64,000 nucleotides of DNA, from NCBI RefSeq assembly GCF_900215355.1, contig NZ_OBEA01000002.1, positions 620,001 to 684,000 of the forward strand. Direction: 5' to 3'. Positions within the stretch are counted from its first letter, which is position 1; each line of letters begins with the position of its first letter. Under the pieces are notes generated by a model. That model ran no database searches. It was not told the DNA's origin and saw only the letters and a program-made list of their open reading frames with translations. This stretch comes from Pseudooceanicola antarcticus (lineage in GTDB: Bacteria; Pseudomonadota; Alphaproteobacteria; Rhodobacterales; Rhodobacteraceae). The position numbers were made by a program, and so were the translations under genes. Shown one piece after another: positions 52,581-60,801 of the stretch.

Positions 52581-52973
52581 ATGCCACATGCCGATCAGGA
52601 CTGGAGCCTTCTGGACGAGCTTGAACTGGCGCGCTCTGCGCTCGATCGCTGGCAGAGCCTGCACCTGGAGATGGCGCTGCGCCTGCGCCGCGGCCAGCGC
52701 AGCGGGCTGAAGCTGCTGCCACGCGAGGACGAGAGCCAATGCCGCATGGGGCGCTGCCTGGCCGAGCTGCGCAGACGCCATCCGGGAGATCCCTGGGTCG
52801 CCGAGCTTTGCCAGTTGCACGAGGATTTCCACGCCTTCGCCCATGCCACGCAGCGGATGATCGCGGCCGGAGAGGCCGAGGCGGCGCTCGCTGCCCTGAC
52901 CGGGCTGGAATTCGAGGGCCGTCGCGGCGCGCTGACCGAGCGTATCTGCGCCCTGATCGCCCGCGCCGCCTAG
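52581..52973 (+). CDS. Free-standing CZB (chemoreceptor zinc-binding) domain protein
   Basis: 130-residue helical protein with the 3His/1Cys zinc pattern of CZB domains: His28 (SLHLEM), Cys54 in CRMGRC, and His80 and His84 in LHEDFHAFA. The Trp that usually follows the C-x-x-G box is Cys59 here, a second thiol. CZB domains normally sit on chemoreceptors or diguanylate cyclases and sense zinc or hypochlorous acid; here there is no partner domain. Divergent from dtd with AAGAGGAGG upstream. A free-standing zinc/oxidant sensor is inferred. Confidence 0.7.
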   Translation: MPHADQDWSLLDELELARSALDRWQSLHLEMALRLRRGQRSGLKLLPREDESQCRMGRCLAELRRRHPGDPWVAELCQLHEDFHAFAHATQRMIAAGEAEAALAALTGLEFEGRRGALTERICALIARAA

Positions 52974-54025
52974 CGGCTTTCCGAGACCCGCAGCTCCTCC
53001 GCGCCGGTATCGGAGGCGAGGGGCCCCGGACGGCGTTCCGCCGCCAGCACGGGGATCAGCGGGCGGGCTTCCTCGAGCGACATGCCGGAGCGCAGGCGGG
53101 CGTCGTAGAGCATCGAGAGCATCATCTCGTCCTGCTCGGTCAGCAGCGCGAACTCTTCGTCGTCGTTGAAGACCGAGGGGCGCGCCTCGGGGCTGTCGTT
53201 GCGCAGGCCCAGGCCCTGGGCGATCTCTTCGTGGAAACAGGCCTCGCGCATTCGCGGCGGCAGCTCCGCGCGCACCAGGGCGATGGCAGAGCCATAGCGC
53301 ACGCCGCCGCGCTCGTCGGCGAAGCCCATGACTAGGCAGGGCACGTCGCGCGGCAGGTTGCGCAGCGTGGCCAGGGTCACCGCAGAGATATTGGGCACCA
53401 GCCGCGACACGATGGAGAGCATCTCGGGGCGGTCGGTCTCGGCCATCACCAGCAGGTGGAAATTGGCGCTCTCGCCGCTGAAGCTCACCGGATGGCCGGT
53501 GGTCCGCGCGAGACGGCGCAGGAGCGGGCGCAGGGTGGCGCGGTCGCTGGCGCGCTGCGCCTCGCCGACGCTGTCGCCGAAGACCGGCTTCACCCGCACC
53601 GGGCGCTCCCACCTGAGAAGCTTGCCGGGGGCCTCGGTGCCGTCGGCCAGCCGGGCGCGGCTGCGCTCGTCGAAGAAGGCGATGCGCGCGAAGTTGCGGG
53701 CCAGGTCCTCGGCGGTGAAGCCGGCATCCGGCCCGCCGCCGTCACGGCGCATCAGGTCACGGGCCAGCGCCTCCGAGAGCTGGGTCTCGTAGTAGGCTTC
53801 CAGGGCCTGGCTGGCGGCGCGGCTGGGGGCAGGCACTGCCGCCGCGCTGCGCTGCACCGGGCGCAGGCTTTCGCGTGGCGGCCCGGAGGGCTCGAGCCCG
53901 AGGCTGCAGGCAGAGAGGAGCAGGGGCATCAGCGGCAGCAGCAGGGCACGGGACAGCCGCCCCTGCGGCCCCCGCGCGCGGCCTCTGCCGCCTTGATCCG
54001 CCCGTCCCGGCGTCACCTTGGTCAT
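52970..54025 (-). CDS. DUF2927 domain lipoprotein
   Basis: 351-residue protein with an Arg/Gly-rich start, a hydrophobic stretch and a lipobox (LMPLLLSACS, lipid Cys near residue 40), then a DUF2927-type domain of about 240 residues with the pattern FARIAFFDE, RPVRVKPVFGDS and an FHEEIAQGLGLRNDSP segment. The HEEIxQGLG motif resembles a metalloprotease HExxH-like helix but lacks the second His. Function is unknown; it is probably outer-membrane or periplasmic. The ATG at 54025 is the last good start before the hydrophobic segment. Its last four bases overlap the convergent CZB gene. Confidence 0.78.
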   Translation of the reverse strand: MTKVTPGRADQGGRGRARGPQGRLSRALLLPLMPLLLSACSLGLEPSGPPRESLRPVQRSAAAVPAPSRAASQALEAYYETQLSEALARDLMRRDGGGPDAGFTAEDLARNFARIAFFDERSRARLADGTEAPGKLLRWERPVRVKPVFGDSVGEAQRASDRATLRPLLRRLARTTGHPVSFSGESANFHLLVMAETDRPEMLSIVSRLVPNISAVTLATLRNLPRDVPCLVMGFADERGGVRYGSAIALVRAELPPRMREACFHEEIAQGLGLRNDSPEARPSVFNDDEEFALLTEQDEMMLSMLYDARLRSGMSLEEARPLIPVLAAERRPGPLASDTGAEELRVSESR

Positions 54026-54292
54026 GATCGCTGGTCCCCACCACTGCGATTGCTGAGGTCTTCCCTTACGACAGGCGGGCCCGGCGGGAAAGCGCCCCAC
54101 CCGGCGCGAGGGGCGGGATTTGGGCGGTCTTCTGCCGGTTTTGACCGATCCGGGGCGCATATGCCCGCCCGTGGCGGTTGACGAGGCGTCATGAGGAGAC
54201 TTGCCCGACCGAGGGCGGGCACGTCGGGTCGGGGGCGGCGGCACGCCGATCAAGCTTCGCTGGGCACCCCATCGGGGCGGCGCGGCCGGGGC

Positions 54293-55663
54293 TCAGCCGC
54301 GACCGGGACCCTTGCGGGGCGGTTTGCCACCCTTGGGGCCGGGCTTGCCGGGGCCGTTTCGATTGGGGCCGCCACGGTTGGGGCCACCGTGCCCCGAGCC
54401 ACCGTGACCCGAGCCACCGCGATCGGGACCGCCGCGATTGGCTCCGGCCCGGCCTGCGCCGTCGCCACGGCCCCTAGGCGCATCGCTAGAGGCGGCGCCG
54501 AAGCCGCGGCCCTTGCCCTCGGCGGTCTTGCCGCCGGAGGTGCGGCTGCCGAAGGTCTTGCCGGTGAAGCCCTTGCTGCCCGGAGTCTTCCCGCCCGCTG
54601 TCTTGTCGCCGCCGGCACCTCTGCCGACCGCCTTGCCACGGGAGTCCTTGTCACGGGACTCCTTGCTTCGGGGGCCCTTGCCGCGGGGCGCCTCGCCCAT
54701 GTCCTCGGCCTCGAGGATGCGGCGGCTGCCCTTGCCCGGTTTGCCCTGAGCAGACCTGTCCTGACCGGGCTTGCCCGCGCCGGGTCGGTCCTGGCCGGGA
54801 CGGCCAGGCCCCGCGGTGCCGACGATCTTGCGGGCCGGGCGGCCCTTGCGGGTGACGTAGCGGACGGGGGCCTCTTCCTCGGGGGGCTCGATGCCCAGCT
54901 GGTCGCGCAGGACCTTGGGGCGGATCTCTTCGACCGCGCCGGAGGCCAGCTTGCCCAACAGGAAGGGGCCGTAGCTGATGCGGATCAGGCGGTTCACGGT
55001 CAGCCCGACGCTTTCCATGGCACGGCGGATCTCGCGGTTCTTGCCTTCGCGCAGGCCGACGGTCAGCCAGGCATTGGCGCCCTGCTGGCGGTCGAGGCTG
55101 ACGGCCATGGGCTGGAAGTGCTCTCCGTCCAGCACCACGCCTTCGCGCAGCGGCGCGAGGCTGGCGTCGGTGGGGTTGCCCTTCACCCGCACGCGGTACT
55201 TGCGCACCCAGCCGGTCTCGGGCAGCTCCAGCTTGCGTTTCAGCTCGCCGTCGTTGGTCAGCAGCAGCAGGCCTTCGGAATTGAGGTCGAGCCGCCCGAC
55301 GGTGATCACCCGCGGCAGATCCTCGGGCAGGGCGTCGAAGATCGTCTCGCGGCCCTGTTCGTCCTTGGCGGTGGTCACCAGCCCCGTGGGCTTGTGGTAC
55401 ATCCAGACCCGCGTGCGTTCGGGCGCGGCCAGGGGCTTGTCATCGACGGTGATCACGTCGGCGGCGGTGACGTTCAGCGCCGGGCTGTCGATGGTCTTGC
55501 CGTTCACGGTGACCCGCCCTTCGGAGATCATCCTCTCGGCCTCGCGGCGGCTGGCGACACCGGCGCGGGCCAGCACCTTGGCAATCCGGTCCCCGGAGGG
55601 GGTGGCGGAGGGCGTGTCACTGCGCGGGGGCGTGGCGGGGCGTTTGGGGTTTTTCGGGCTCAT
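54293..55663 (-). CDS. rluB: 23S rRNA pseudouridine synthase (RluB/RsuA family) with long basic tail
   Basis: 456-residue enzyme. Seen: S4 RNA-binding domain (about residues 25-75, RIAKVLARAGVASRREAERMI), the RsuA-type catalytic domain with GRLDLNSEGLLLLTNDG carrying the catalytic Asp, and KNREIRRAMESVGL (to about 260). The remaining roughly 190 residues are a low-complexity Gly/Lys/Arg/Pro tail with many RGG-, GGP- and KG-type repeats, probably disordered and RNA-binding. Tails are common in alphaproteobacterial RluB but this one is long. It is divergent from tadA, another RNA-modifying enzyme. Confidence 0.88.
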   Translation of the reverse strand: MSPKNPKRPATPPRSDTPSATPSGDRIAKVLARAGVASRREAERMISEGRVTVNGKTIDSPALNVTAADVITVDDKPLAAPERTRVWMYHKPTGLVTTAKDEQGRETIFDALPEDLPRVITVGRLDLNSEGLLLLTNDGELKRKLELPETGWVRKYRVRVKGNPTDASLAPLREGVVLDGEHFQPMAVSLDRQQGANAWLTVGLREGKNREIRRAMESVGLTVNRLIRISYGPFLLGKLASGAVEEIRPKVLRDQLGIEPPEEEAPVRYVTRKGRPARKIVGTAGPGRPGQDRPGAGKPGQDRSAQGKPGKGSRRILEAEDMGEAPRGKGPRSKESRDKDSRGKAVGRGAGGDKTAGGKTPGSKGFTGKTFGSRTSGGKTAEGKGRGFGAASSDAPRGRGDGAGRAGANRGGPDRGGSGHGGSGHGGPNRGGPNRNGPGKPGPKGGKPPRKGPGRG

Positions 55664-55725
55664 GGCCCGGCTCTAGCGCAGGTTGCGCGCTTGCGAAAGC
55701 GCTTCTGTGCGGGCAGAGAAGGCTG

Positions 55726-56211
55726 ATGAGCAAGAAACACCCGCAATTTACCTCTCATATGGAGGCGGCCCTGGCCGAAGCCCGCGCCGCCGCCGCGCGG
55801 GGCGAGGTGCCGGTGGGGGCGGTCCTGGTGGCCCCCGATGGCCGGGTGGTGGCCCGCGCGGGCAACCGCACCCGAGAGCTGTCGGACCCCACGGCCCATG
55901 CCGAGGTGCTGGTGATCCGGGAGGCCTGTGCGCAGGCGGGGTCGGAGCGGCTGCCGGGCCACGTGCTTTACGTCACGCTCGAGCCCTGTCCCTTCTGCGC
56001 CGCCGTGATCTCGGCCGCGCGGATCGCCCGGCTGGTCTATGGCGCGGCGGACCCGAAGTCGGGGGGCGTGGCGCAGGGGCCGAGGATCTTCGCCCAGCCC
56101 CAGGCCCATCACGTGCCCGAGGTACTGGACGGGATCGCGGCGCGTGAGGCGGAAGAGCTGCTGAAGGGGTTCTTCGCGGCGAAGAGGGGAGGGGGCGCTG
56201 CCCCCTCTTGA
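55726..56211 (+). CDS. tadA: tRNA-specific adenosine deaminase
   Basis: 161-residue zinc deaminase that converts A34 to inosine in tRNA-Arg. The active site is complete: His58-Ala-Glu60 (HAE) and Cys88/Cys91 in EPCPFCA. The length fits TadA. The C-terminal residues GGGAAPS and the stop codon are encoded by the outer hairpin of palindromic element E, so the repeat has shaped the end of the protein. The start ATG follows AGAAGG by about six bases. Confidence 0.92.
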   Translation: MSKKHPQFTSHMEAALAEARAAAARGEVPVGAVLVAPDGRVVARAGNRTRELSDPTAHAEVLVIREACAQAGSERLPGHVLYVTLEPCPFCAAVISAARIARLVYGAADPKSGGVAQGPRIFAQPQAHHVPEVLDGIAAREAEELLKGFFAAKRGGGAAPS

Positions 56212-56259
56212 GCCCGTGCGGGCTCAATTCACCCCCGGAGTATTTTCAGCCTGGTGATG
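56189..56259. repeat. Palindromic element, half copy E
   Basis: GAGGGGGCGCTGCCCCCTC hairpin (56189-56207), a GAGCCC/GGGCTC stem and one arm CCCCCGGAGTATTTTCAGC then CTGGTGATG (56232-56259). No right arm is found nearby, so this is a solo half-element. It overlaps the end of tadA. Confidence 0.8.
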
Positions 56260-56335
56260 CAATCAGGGGCTGCGGCGGCGGTGGTGCCTTCGGGCCCGGC
56301 GCCGTGCGCTGCGTTAACCGGAGGCGTGTCGGTGT

Positions 56336-56379
56336 TTCGCACCGATGCGATACCGACAGGATACCGACGTGATACCGAT
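56336..56379 (-). repeat. Tandem 11-bp repeats (ATCGGTATCAC/GTCGGTATCCT type)
   Basis: On the minus strand, units of 11 bp run ATCGGTATCAC, GTCGGTATCCT, GTCGGTATCGC, ATCGGTGCGAA. They match the units at 16346-16389. Both sites also share a nearby GGTGCCTTCGGGC and GCGTTAA. With half element E this fills the 309-bp gap between tadA and prs; a TTGTTAACAA palindrome (about 56404-56413) is also present. Confidence 0.65.
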
Positions 56380-56520
56380 GTTGCGTTCGGTGGCGATTCG
56401 CCCTTGTTAACAAGGGCGATCCGGGCGCGTTCCGCAGCCGGGGCGCCAGAGCCCCGCACGCCCAGGTAGGGCGGGGTTAACCCCGCCCCCAGGCTCAGGC
56501 CCTGAGGGTGGCCCCGCGGC

Positions 56521-57537
56521 TCAGCCGCGGAAGAAGCCTTCGTAGATCGGCTCCAGCGTGCCCTGCTCGAAGAGCGAGGAGACCGAGGTGCCGTTCCAGA
56601 TGTTGAGGATCGCCTGGGCGAACATCGGGGCGGTCGGCAGCACGCGGATCTTCTGGCAATTGGCAACGGGTTCGGTGGCGGCGATGGAGTCGGTGATCAC
56701 CAGGTTCTCCATCACCGAGTTGGTGATCCGCTCGACCGCGGGGCCCGAGAGCACGCCGTGCGAGATATAGGCATGCACTTCCTTGGCGCCGAAATCGAGC
56801 AGCAGCTCGGCCGCCTTGCAGAGCGTGCCGGCGGTGTCGCACATGTCGTCGACGATGACGCAGATCTTGTCCTTCACGTCGCCGATGACCGTCATCTCGG
56901 CCACTTCGCCCGGCTTCTCGCGGCGCTTGTCGACGATGGACAGCGGGGCGTTGATGCGCTTGGCCAGCTCGCGGGCACGGGCCACGCCGCCGACGTCCGG
57001 CGAGACGACCATGATCTCGTCCAGGCGATCCTTGAATTTCTCTTTGATATCAAGGGCAAAGATCGGGCTGGCATAGAGGTTGTCGACCGGGATGTCGAAG
57101 AAGCCCTGGATCTGCGCGGCGTGCAGATCCATCGTCAGCACGCGCTCGACACCGGCTTCGACCAGCATGTTGGCAACCAGCTTGGCGCTGATCGGGGTCC
57201 GGGCCTTGGTGCGGCGGTCCTGGCGGGCATAGCCGAAGTAGGGGATCACGGCGGTGATGCGGCTGGCCGAGGAACGGCGCAGCGCGTCGGTCATGATCAG
57301 CAGTTCCATCAGGTTGTCGTTGGCGGGGTTCGAGGTCGACTGGATCACGAACATGTCTTCGCCGCGGACGTTCTCGAAGACCTCGACGAAGATCTCGCCG
57401 TCATTGAAGCGCTCGACCCGCGCGTCGACCAGGCCGACATTCATGCCGCGGTGCATCGACATGCGGCGGGCGATGGATGTCGCCAGCGGCATGTTCGAAT
57501 TGCCCGCGATCAGCTTGGGTTCGATAATGTTCGGCAT
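56521..57537 (-). CDS. prs: Ribose-phosphate pyrophosphokinase
   Basis: 338-residue PRPP synthase supplying nucleotide, histidine and tryptophan synthesis. Seen: [16 protein letters not shown] start region, [35 protein letters not shown], the catalytic KRR motif in DKRREKPGE, and the PRPP-binding loop [11 protein letters not shown]. The ATG at 57537 has GGAG eight bases upstream; the frame stays open beyond it through a shadow of the next gene. Confidence 0.95.
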   Translation of the reverse strand: MPNIIEPKLIAGNSNMPLATSIARRMSMHRGMNVGLVDARVERFNDGEIFVEVFENVRGEDMFVIQSTSNPANDNLMELLIMTDALRRSSASRITAVIPYFGYARQDRRTKARTPISAKLVANMLVEAGVERVLTMDLHAAQIQGFFDIPVDNLYASPIFALDIKEKFKDRLDEIMVVSPDVGGVARARELAKRINAPLSIVDKRREKPGEVAEMTVIGDVKDKICVIVDDMCDTAGTLCKAAELLLDFGAKEVHAYISHGVLSGPAVERITNSVMENLVITDSIAATEPVANCQKIRVLPTAPMFAQAILNIWNGTSVSSLFEQGTLEPIYEGFFRG

Positions 57538-57657
57538 TGGGTGTCTCCGGGAGGCAGCGGCCCGCAGCGGGCTCGGAATGACAGATTCGTGACGTTGATC
57601 ACGCCTTAGCACCCCGCTAACGTCTTGCCAAACGGCACAACTCCGAGGAGAGAGCAC

Positions 57658-58260
57658 TTGGCCCCCCATATCGACTATTATTTCACGCCTGTATCTCCCT
57701 GGACCTACCTGGCCGGCGACGGGCTGGAGCAGATCGCCGCCCGCACCGGGGCAAGCATCGCCTACAAGCCGGTGGATCTGATGAAGGTTTTCGCGCAGAC
57801 CGGGGGCACGGCCCTGGGTGAGCGGCCCCCGGCGCGGGTCGAGTACCGCATGCAGGAGCTGAAGCGCGCGCGGAAGAAGCTGGGCATGGACCTGGTGCTG
57901 CAGCCCGCCTATTTCCCGACCAACCCCGCGCCCGCGAGCTACGCGGTGATCGCGGCCGAGAAGGCCGGGGGCGGCGACACGGGCAAGCTGGTGCAACTGC
58001 TGCTGCGCGCCTGCTGGGCCGAAGAGAAGAACATCGCCGAGGACGAGGTGATCCGCGAGGCGCTGGACCAGGCGGGCTTCGATCCGGGGCTGGCCGACAG
58101 CGGCTTGCTGACCGGCGCCGAGACCTTCGTGGCCAATACGGAGGAGGCTGTGGCGAACGGGGTCTTCGGCTCTCCCTTCTATATCGTCGACGGGACGGAA
58201 CGCTTCTGGGGGCAGGACAGGCTGGCCGACCTTGAAGCCCATCTCACGGGCCGGCTCTGA
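57658..58260 (+). CDS. 2-hydroxychromene-2-carboxylate isomerase family protein (DsbA-like thioredoxin fold)
   Basis: 200-residue cytoplasmic protein of the HCCA isomerase/GST-kappa family. The start [13 protein letters not shown] corresponds to the active-site loop (Ser-Pro-Trp, where the Ser binds glutathione), and [23 protein letters not shown] is the family C-terminus. No ATG exists; the TTG at 57658 lies eight bases after GAGGAGAG and gives the expected protein start, so it is chosen. Its TGA overlaps the next ATG by one base. The natural substrate is unknown; naphthalene genes are not nearby. Confidence 0.83.
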   Translation: MAPHIDYYFTPVSPWTYLAGDGLEQIAARTGASIAYKPVDLMKVFAQTGGTALGERPPARVEYRMQELKRARKKLGMDLVLQPAYFPTNPAPASYAVIAAEKAGGGDTGKLVQLLLRACWAEEKNIAEDEVIREALDQAGFDPGLADSGLLTGAETFVANTEEAVANGVFGSPFYIVDGTERFWGQDRLADLEAHLTGRL

Positions 58261-59066
58261 TGCGCAGCGAAGGGCGCTACCTCTGGGGGAAGGAGGGGCG
58301 CAAGGTGCTGATGTTGCACTGTTCTCTGGCCCATGGCGGGGCCTGGGCCGGGATGGCGCGGGCGCTGCCGGTGCAGGCCCTGGCGGTGGATCTGCCGGGG
58401 CACGGGCAGGGGCCCGAATGGGATGAGGGACAGAGCTTCCAGCTGCAGGCGCGCCGCCTGGCAGAGGCGGCGGCAGAGGATTTCGGCGCGCCGCTCGACG
58501 TGCTGGGGCATTCCTTCGGCGCCACCGTGGCGCTGCGGCTGGCGGTGGACCGGCCTGATCTGGTGCGCTCCCTCGCGCTCTACGAGCCGGTGTTCTTCAC
58601 CCCCGCCTTCCGCGCCTTTCCCGGACTTGAGGCGCATCACAACGCGCAGCTCGCGCCCTACCAGCAGGCCTGGGAGGCGGGCGACCGAGAAGGGGCCGCG
58701 CGCGCCTTCATGGCGGTCTGGGGCGATGGCCGCCCCTGGGAGGCCCTGCCCGAGGCACAACGCCGCAGCTTTGCCGAACGGGTCCATCTGATCAATGCGA
58801 TCCGGGATACCAACTATGGTGACCCGGTCGGGATGCTTTCCGAGAAGCGGCTGGCGGGGCTCTCCTGCCCGGTGCTGCTGATGGATGGCTCTGAAAGCCC
58901 GATCTATGTCTCGCGGATCAATGCCGCCTTGCAAGCCGAGATGCCCTGGGCGCGGCGCAGCGTGATCGAGGGCACGGGCCACATGGGGCCGCTGTCGCAC
59001 CCCGGTGCGGTGGCGAGGGAGGTTCAGAACTTCTGGGCCGAATGTGAAAGCCCGGTCAGCGGCTAG
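58260..59066 (+). CDS. Alpha/beta hydrolase
   Basis: 268-residue hydrolase with the nucleophile elbow GHSFG (Ser85), an oxyanion region [11 protein letters not shown], a DLPGHGQG loop and the catalytic His in GTGHMGPL. The acid is probably Asp in LLMDGSESP. The fold is the MhpC/PcaD-like esterase group. It is translationally coupled (TGATG) to the isomerase-like gene. Substrate unknown. Confidence 0.85.
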   Translation: MRSEGRYLWGKEGRKVLMLHCSLAHGGAWAGMARALPVQALAVDLPGHGQGPEWDEGQSFQLQARRLAEAAAEDFGAPLDVLGHSFGATVALRLAVDRPDLVRSLALYEPVFFTPAFRAFPGLEAHHNAQLAPYQQAWEAGDREGAARAFMAVWGDGRPWEALPEAQRRSFAERVHLINAIRDTNYGDPVGMLSEKRLAGLSCPVLLMDGSESPIYVSRINAALQAEMPWARRSVIEGTGHMGPLSHPGAVAREVQNFWAECESPVSG

Positions 59067-59138
59067 GGCTGGACCGGGCTGATTGCCAGCGGCTTTCCCT
59101 GCAAGGCAGAGCACGACCGGGGAAATCGAAGAAAGTGA

Positions 59139-59193
59139 AATTGCTTGCGTGGCGAAATTCAGGCTATGCCTGAGCTGTGCCGCGCAAGCAATT
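59139..59193. terminator. Two-tier hairpin in the convergent gap after the hydrolase gene
   Basis: Outer stem AATTGCTTGCG/CGCAAGCAATT (59139-59149 and 59183-59193) is perfect over 11 bp and encloses an inner hairpin TCAGGC-TAT-GCCTGA (59159-59173). The A/T ends of the outer stem let it terminate transcription on either strand between the convergent hydrolase and ltaE genes. Confidence 0.6.
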
Positions 59194-59234
59194 ATGCCTG
59201 CCTTGAAAATTGCGGATCTTGCGAAAGCGTAAAT

Positions 59235-59267
59235 GCTTGCGCATCGCATGAAGCTGCGCGCGCAAGC
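59235..59267. repeat. Second hairpin with the same GCTTGCGC arms
   Basis: GCTTGCGC (59235-59242) and GCGCAAGC (59260-59267) repeat the arm sequence of the hairpin at 59139-59193. The pair of similar dyads 40 bp apart looks like a duplicated element rather than a single terminator. Confidence 0.5.
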
Positions 59268-59290
59268 CCTTGGGGTGCTGGCCTGATGAT

Positions 59291-60328
59291 CTAGCCTCGG
59301 GCGAGGTCCAGGAAACGCGAGATTTCACTCTCGGGCAGGGACCAGTCGCAGACGAAGCGGGCCGAGAGCATCTCGTCGTCGTCCCCCTCGGTCGAACCAT
59401 GCAGGCAATAGCGCGCTCCGGCCTCCTGCAGGCGGCGGTGGGTGGCGCGGGGCAGCGCGGCAAAGAGGATATTGGCCTGGGGCTCATGCTCGAAGACGGC
59501 ACCGATCTCTTTCATGCCCCTGGACAAGACGCCCATGTTGGCATTCGAGCGCCGCGCCAGGTCGAGCCAGAGATCGTCTTGCAGATAGGCCTGCATCTGG
59601 GCCGAGAGGTAGCGGTGCTTCGAGAAGAGATGCGCGCCACGCTTGCGGCGCAGCTCGAATTCCCAGGCTTTCTCGGGGTTGAAGAAGATGACCGCCTCGA
59701 CCCCGACGCAGCCGTTCTTGGTACCGCCGAAGCTGACCGCATCGACACCCGCGCGCCAGGTCATCTCGGCCGGTGTGCAGCCGAGCGCCACCAGCGCGTT
59801 GGCGAAACGGGCCCCGTCGAGATGGGTGGGCTGGCCCGCGCGTGCGGCAACCTCTGTCAGCGCGGCGATCTCTTCACAAGAATAGATGCGTCCCTTTTCA
59901 GTGGCTTGCGTAATCGTCAGCGGACCGGGCTGCGCAGAATGCACCGCGATATCGGCGCTATCGCCCATCACGGCGGCCAGGTCCGAGGGCGCGATCTTGT
60001 CGCTGTTGCCAACCGGGGTCAGCTTGCCCGCGCCCATGTAGAACTCGGGCGCATTGCATTCATCTTCGTAAACATGGGCGACCGGAGAGCAATAGGCCGT
60101 CTGCCAGGGCTCCGACAGGGTGGCCAGCGCCAGCGAGTTCGCGGCGGTGCCGGTGGCGACCAGGTAAACCGCGGCTTCGGGGGCCTCGAAAATCTCGCGC
60201 AGGCGCGCGCGGACGCCCTCCATGATCTCGTCATTGCCATAGGGCATGGCGAAACCTTCGTTGGCACGGGTCATGGCCTCGATCACCTTGGGGTGGGCGG
60301 GGCCTGCGTTGTCGGATGCAAAGTACAT
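59291..60328 (-). CDS. ltaE: Low-specificity L-threonine aldolase (PLP-dependent)
   Basis: 345-residue fold-type I PLP enzyme that splits threonine to glycine and acetaldehyde. Seen: FASDNAGPAHPKVIEAM start, the VATGTAANSLAL cofactor loop, THLDGARFANAL with the Asp that contacts the pyridine nitrogen, and the Schiff-base lysine Lys204 in FGGTKNG. The ATG at 60328 overlaps the TGA of the upstream gene (TGATG), which fixes the start. The product glycine links it loosely to glyA in the same region. Confidence 0.9.
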   Translation of the reverse strand: MYFASDNAGPAHPKVIEAMTRANEGFAMPYGNDEIMEGVRARLREIFEAPEAAVYLVATGTAANSLALATLSEPWQTAYCSPVAHVYEDECNAPEFYMGAGKLTPVGNSDKIAPSDLAAVMGDSADIAVHSAQPGPLTITQATEKGRIYSCEEIAALTEVAARAGQPTHLDGARFANALVALGCTPAEMTWRAGVDAVSFGGTKNGCVGVEAVIFFNPEKAWEFELRRKRGAHLFSKHRYLSAQMQAYLQDDLWLDLARRSNANMGVLSRGMKEIGAVFEHEPQANILFAALPRATHRRLQEAGARYCLHGSTEGDDDEMLSARFVCDWSLPESEISRFLDLARG

Positions 60329-60801
60329 CAGAGCGGTTCCTCTATGATGTGATCCTCCCATTCGTCGTCATCGACCTCGAACTCGGGCACGGTCATGCCC
60401 CGGACCGAGACCCCGGCCTTGTGGACCGACTCCGGATCACCGGAAATCAAGGGGTGCCAGTCATATAGAGGCCGTCCCTCATGCAGCAGCCGATAGGCAC
60501 AGCTCTGCGGCATCCAATACATGTGGCTGTCGAGGTTCTGTAGCTTCAGCGTGATGCATTCGGGCACGAACTGGTGTCGGATCGGGTATTGCGAGCAGAG
60601 ACAGCTGTCTCCGTCCAGCAGACGGCAGGCGACATTGGTCAGCGCCACCTCGCCGGTCTCTTCATCTTCAAGCTTGTTGAGGCAGCATTTGCCGCAGCCG
60701 TCGCAAAGCGCTTCCCATTCGGCCACGGTCATGCGCTTCAGCGGGACCGTCTCCCAGAAACGCTCTCGCAGCCCGTCGCGGGGGATCCGACCGTCGCTCA
60801 T
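60328..60801 (-). CDS. YcgN-type cysteine cluster protein (UPF0260)
   Basis: 157-residue cytoplasmic protein with a zinc- or iron-type cysteine cluster: CDGCGKCC near residue 33, then CRLLDGDSCLCSQY, VPECITL and QSCAYR. The pattern FWETVPLKRMTVAEWEALCDGCGKCC is diagnostic for the YcgN/YkgJ family. Function is unknown. It overlaps ribF upstream by four bases (ATGA) and ltaE downstream by one, so the three genes form one transcript. Confidence 0.9.
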   Translation of the reverse strand: MSDGRIPRDGLRERFWETVPLKRMTVAEWEALCDGCGKCCLNKLEDEETGEVALTNVACRLLDGDSCLCSQYPIRHQFVPECITLKLQNLDSHMYWMPQSCAYRLLHEGRPLYDWHPLISGDPESVHKAGVSVRGMTVPEFEVDDDEWEDHIIEEPL

